64,000 bases of DNA from Sphingomonas immobilis (lineage in GTDB: Bacteria; Pseudomonadota; Alphaproteobacteria; Sphingomonadales; Sphingomonadaceae), in assembly GCF_030580995.1 (NCBI RefSeq), contig NZ_JAUQSZ010000007.1, positions 62,001 to 126,000 of the forward strand. Reading direction: 5' to 3'. This document shows, piece after piece, positions 61,304 through 64,000 of this stretch (the first letter of the stretch is position 1; each line of letters begins with the position of its first letter). A program made the translations under genes and the position numbers. A model generated the notes under the pieces. The model saw only the letters and a program-made list of their open reading frames with translations. It did no database searches and had not been told where the DNA came from.

Positions 61304-62758
61304 GTGGCCATGCCACCGCAGAGCCGCGATCTCACCACCGGACCCATCGGCCGCACGCTGCTGCTGTTCGCGCTGCCCACGCTGGCGTCGAACATCCTCC
61401 AGACGCTCAACGGATCGGTCAATGCGATCTGGGTCGGGCGCTTCCTGGGCGAAAGCGCACTGGCGGCGACGTCCAACGCCACGATCATCATGTTCCTGAC
61501 GTTCAGTGCGGTGTTCGGCTTCGGCATGGCGGCGACGATCCTGATCGGCCAGTCGATGGGCCGGCACGACATCGATGCCGCCCGGCGCGCGTTCGGTTCG
61601 GCAATCGGCCTGGTGGTCGGCATCGGCATCCTCATCGCCGCGCTTGGCTGGGTGTTTGCGCCGCAGATCCTGCATGTGCTGGCGACGCCGGGGCAGGCGC
61701 AGGAGATGGCGCTCGTCTATCTGCGCGTGATCTTCATCGGGCTGCCCTTCACGATGGTCGGCGCGCTCATCCAGATGGGGCTGCGCGGCGTCGGCGACGC
61801 CATCACGCCGATGTGGTTCATGGTGCTGAGCGTGGTGATCGACGCGGGGCTCAACCCGCTGCTGATCGCCGGGATCGGGCCGTTCCCGCAGATGGGCATC
61901 GCCGGGTCCGCGACCGCCACGCTGATCGCGGCGGTGGTCTCTGCGTTCGGGCTGGTCATCTACATCTATGCCCGCGATCTGCCGATCCGGCTGCGCGGCG
62001 CGGAGCTTGCCTATCTCGCGCCCGATCCGGCGCTGGTGCGCATCATCGTCGCCAAGGGCGTGCCGATGGCGGCGCAGATGCTGGTGATGTCGATATCGGG
62101 GCTGACCATGATCGGCCTGGTCAACCGGCTCGGCGTCGACACCGCCGCCGCTTATGCCGTCTCGCAGCAATTGTGGAACTACATCCAGATGCCGGCGATG
62201 GCGATCGGCGCGGCGTGCAGCAGCATGGCGGCGCAGAATATCGGCGCGGGCCGGTGGGACCGGGTCAATCGCATCACGCGGTCGGGCATCGTCTACAACA
62301 GCATCATCACCTTGGTGGTCATCGCCGCGATCATCCTGTTCGACCGGCCGGTGATGGCGCTGTTCATCGGCGGCGAGAGCCCGGCGATTCCGATCGCGCG
62401 GCATATTCAGTTGCTCGCGAGCTGGACGTTCCTGTTGTTCGGCGCGACGATGGTGCTGTTCGCGACGGTGCGCGCCAATGGTGCGACGGTGGTGCCGCTG
62501 GTGATCCTGCTGATCGCGCTGATACCGGTTCGGCTCGGTATCGCCCTGTTCGGCCTGCCGCTGTTCGGCGGCGATGCGCTGTGGCTGGCGTTCCCGCTCA
62601 GCTCGATCGTCTCGCTCGCGCTCGCGGTCTGGTATTTCCTGCGCGGCAACTGGCGCGACATGCGCATGGCCGTGCCACCCGCCACGCACCCGAGCACGGG
62701 CGAGGAAAGCGCGCACGCCACCTCCGAACCCGCCGGGCGGTTGCACCCGACGGGTTGA
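61304..62758 (+). CDS. MATE-family efflux transporter
   Basis: A 484-residue protein with twelve hydrophobic segments and MATE motifs RTLLLFALPTLASNILQ, FGMAATILIGQSMGRHD and the second-half GVPMAAQMLVMSISGLTMIGLVN region. It should export drugs or metabolites against Na+ or H+. The GTG at 61304 follows AGGAG by six bases; ATG 61310 and TTG 61262 are alternatives. It follows the repeat after valS and precedes hemB. Confidence 0.9.
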   Translation: MAMPPQSRDLTTGPIGRTLLLFALPTLASNILQTLNGSVNAIWVGRFLGESALAATSNATIIMFLTFSAVFGFGMAATILIGQSMGRHDIDAARRAFGSAIGLVVGIGILIAALGWVFAPQILHVLATPGQAQEMALVYLRVIFIGLPFTMVGALIQMGLRGVGDAITPMWFMVLSVVIDAGLNPLLIAGIGPFPQMGIAGSATATLIAAVVSAFGLVIYIYARDLPIRLRGAELAYLAPDPALVRIIVAKGVPMAAQMLVMSISGLTMIGLVNRLGVDTAAAYAVSQQLWNYIQMPAMAIGAACSSMAAQNIGAGRWDRVNRITRSGIVYNSIITLVVIAAIILFDRPVMALFIGGESPAIPIARHIQLLASWTFLLFGATMVLFATVRANGATVVPLVILLIALIPVRLGIALFGLPLFGGDALWLAFPLSSIVSLALAVWYFLRGNWRDMRMAVPPATHPSTGEESAHATSEPAGRLHPTG

Positions 62759-62776
62759 GGGTTCAAAGGCGCGGCC

Positions 62777-63766
62777 ATGAGCCACTATCCCGCCCTCCGC
62801 CTTCGCCGCACCCGCGCCAGCGCGTGGAGCCGCCGCCTCCACGCCGAGACCGTGCTGACCCCCGCCGACCTGATCTGGCCGCTGTTCGTGAGCGAAGGGG
62901 AGGGCGTCGAGGAGCCGATCGCAAGCCTGCCGGGCGTCTCGCGCTGGTCGGTCGACAATATCGTGGCGCGGGGCAAGGAGGCGCGCGACGCAGGTATCCC
63001 GTGCATCGCTTTGTTCCCCAATACGCCGGCGGGCCTGCGCAGCGAGGATGGCCGCGAGGCGCTCAACCCCGACAATCTGATGTGCCGCGCCACCCGCGCG
63101 CTGAAGGATGCGGTGCCCGAGGTCGGCGTGCTGACCGACGTCGCGCTCGATCCCTACACGGCGCACGGCCACGACGGGCTGCTCGACGAGGCCGGTTACG
63201 TCCTCAACGACAAGACGGCCGACATGCTGGTGCAGCAGGCGCTCAACCAGGCGGCGGCTGGGGCGGACGTCATCGCACCCTCCGACATGATGGACGGCCG
63301 CATCGGCCTGATCCGCGACGCGCTGGAGGCGGAGAACCGCATCAACGTCCAGATCATGTCCTATGCGGCCAAATATGCGAGCGGCTTCTACGGCCCGTTC
63401 CGCGACGCCGTGGGCTCGCGCGGGCTGCTGAAGGGCGACAAGAAGACCTACCAGATGGATTCGGCCAATGCCGAGGAAGCGATCCGTGAGGTCGCGCTCG
63501 ATCTCGCGGAGGGTGCCGACAGCGTGATGGTCAAGCCGGGCCTGCCCTATCTCGACATCATCGTGCGGGTGAAGAGCGAGTTCGGCGTGCCGGTATTCGC
63601 CTATCAGGTGTCGGGCGAATATGCGATGATCGAGGCCGCCGTCGCCGCCGGTGCGGCCGAGCGCGACGCGGTCGTGCTGGAGACGCTGATGGCGTTCAAG
63701 CGCGCGGGCTGTTCGGGGGTACTCACCTATCACGCGCTCCACGCGGCGCGCCTGCTGGGCGCATGA
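62777..63766 (+). CDS. hemB: Porphobilinogen synthase (5-aminolevulinate dehydratase)
   Basis: A 329-residue enzyme joining two aminolevulinates to porphobilinogen for heme and siroheme. The Schiff-base lysines are K199 (YAAKYASGF) and K253 (MVKPGLPYLD). The metal-site loop reads DVALDPYTAHGHDG, with aspartate in place of the cysteines of zinc enzymes, so the Mg-dependent type is expected. It starts 18 bp after the MATE stop. Confidence 0.96.
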   Translation: MSHYPALRLRRTRASAWSRRLHAETVLTPADLIWPLFVSEGEGVEEPIASLPGVSRWSVDNIVARGKEARDAGIPCIALFPNTPAGLRSEDGREALNPDNLMCRATRALKDAVPEVGVLTDVALDPYTAHGHDGLLDEAGYVLNDKTADMLVQQALNQAAAGADVIAPSDMMDGRIGLIRDALEAENRINVQIMSYAAKYASGFYGPFRDAVGSRGLLKGDKKTYQMDSANAEEAIREVALDLAEGADSVMVKPGLPYLDIIVRVKSEFGVPVFAYQVSGEYAMIEAAVAAGAAERDAVVLETLMAFKRAGCSGVLTYHALHAARLLGA

Positions 63767-64000
63767 TCGCGACGGAGCGGCTGTTGTTGCGCGTGCCCGA
63801 GCCGCGCGACCGGGCGGCGCTGCACGCGATGTGGGCCGATCCGCTGGTGATGGCCGATCTCGGGCCGATCAAGGACGAAGCCGCCAGCGACGCCACGATC
63901 GCCAAGCATGACGGCTATCGCCACGAGGGGCTCGGCTTCCGGGTGGTGGAGCGGCGCAGCGACGGCGCGATGATCGGCTTCTGCGGGCTGAAGCGCGGCG
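63763..64000 (+). CDS. GNAT-family acetyltransferase, N-terminal part (cut by window end)
   Basis: 79 codons are visible from ATG 63763, which overlaps the hemB stop (ATGA). The N-terminus [20 protein letters not shown] and GFRVVERRSDGAMIGFCGLK match RimJ/RimL-type acetyltransferases. The rest lies beyond the window. Confidence 0.82.
   Translation, partial: MIATERLLLRVPEPRDRAALHAMWADPLVMADLGPIKDEAASDATIAKHDGYRHEGLGFRVVERRSDGAMIGFCGLKRG

Noticed and set aside
61205-63742. 845-codon open frame antisense to the MATE and hemB genes
   Set aside because: Low-complexity Arg/Asp/His product without motifs; both sense genes are full length with good starts.

Overview
The window looks like a chromosomal segment of a high-GC alphaproteobacterium of the order Sphingomonadales, most likely Sphingomonas or a close relative. 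The grounds are the gene families present (UPF0262, DUF1285, DUF2849, DUF934, a PopZ/DUF2497 protein, a TonB-ExbB-ExbD-ExbD set, a Mg-type HemB and an alphaproteobacterial ParC), the dense ATGA-overlapped operons, and several families of short palindromic intergenic repeats. This assignment is inference from protein families; no rRNA gene is present. I see no phage, plasmid, IS transposase, CRISPR array or recognisable defence system, and both tRNA genes are intact.

Layout. 1-3 kb: the end of an M20-type peptidase gene joined by start/stop overlaps to a Rieske oxygenase and a PYROXD2-like flavoprotein, converging on an AdiC-like APC permease. 4.4-9.7 kb: tRNA-Arg(TCT), a queuosine-precursor transporter, purC-purS-purQ, a DUF4349 lipoprotein, and a GcvA-like LysR gene divergent from a 54-residue protein. 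9.7-19.4 kb: a DUF885 protein, parC, a GGDEF-EAL protein, the DUF1285-nudL-cca operon, a GNAT gene and folB. 20.5-23 kb: tonB-exbB-exbD-exbD with intercistronic stem-loops and a UUCG terminator. 23.3-28.4 kb: dcd, cdd, a GH25 protein, a UPF0262 gene and dnaB. 28.4-32.5 kb: an assimilatory sulfate/siroheme operon (cobA, DUF2849, cysI, DUF934, cysH). 32.7-41 kb: rarA, PadR-DUF2218, a glycosyltransferase, a GAF protein, a GST, a TonB-C-domain protein and radA. 41.5-47.6 kb: cvpA, a NifU-like gene, a Kef-type antiporter, DUF423, a patatin lipoprotein, aroB and aroK. 47.7-52.3 kb: a 45-residue membrane protein, a large unknown protein, a xerC/xerD-type recombinase, accA and three Flp pilin genes. 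52.3-64 kb: mutT, tRNA-Cys(GCA), a PCMT-like gene, a TolC-like gene, a PopZ-like gene, an S9 peptidase, MAPEG, valS, MATE, hemB and a truncated GNAT gene.

Most of the window is core metabolism and replication: purine synthesis, the shikimate pathway, sulfate assimilation, pyrimidine nucleotide handling, tRNA maturation and charging, and dnaB/parC/rarA/radA/xer for chromosome maintenance.

The most unusual content is repetitive rather than a new multi-gene system. A ~130-bp element occurs as an inverted pair 56 kb apart, each copy starting next to a stop codon (purQ, valS). A ~145-bp element occurs as direct copies flanking cvpA-DUF423. Other palindromic repeats interrupt operons, supply the stop codon of rarA, and have entered the valS reading frame in phase. 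Other points of note are a hairpin that would hide the Shine-Dalgarno sequence of the DUF4349 gene, stem-loops between tonB/exbB and exbB/exbD, a twin-site operator upstream of padR, and several small genes. No computation or database search was possible; family names rest on recognising motifs and overall sequence character.
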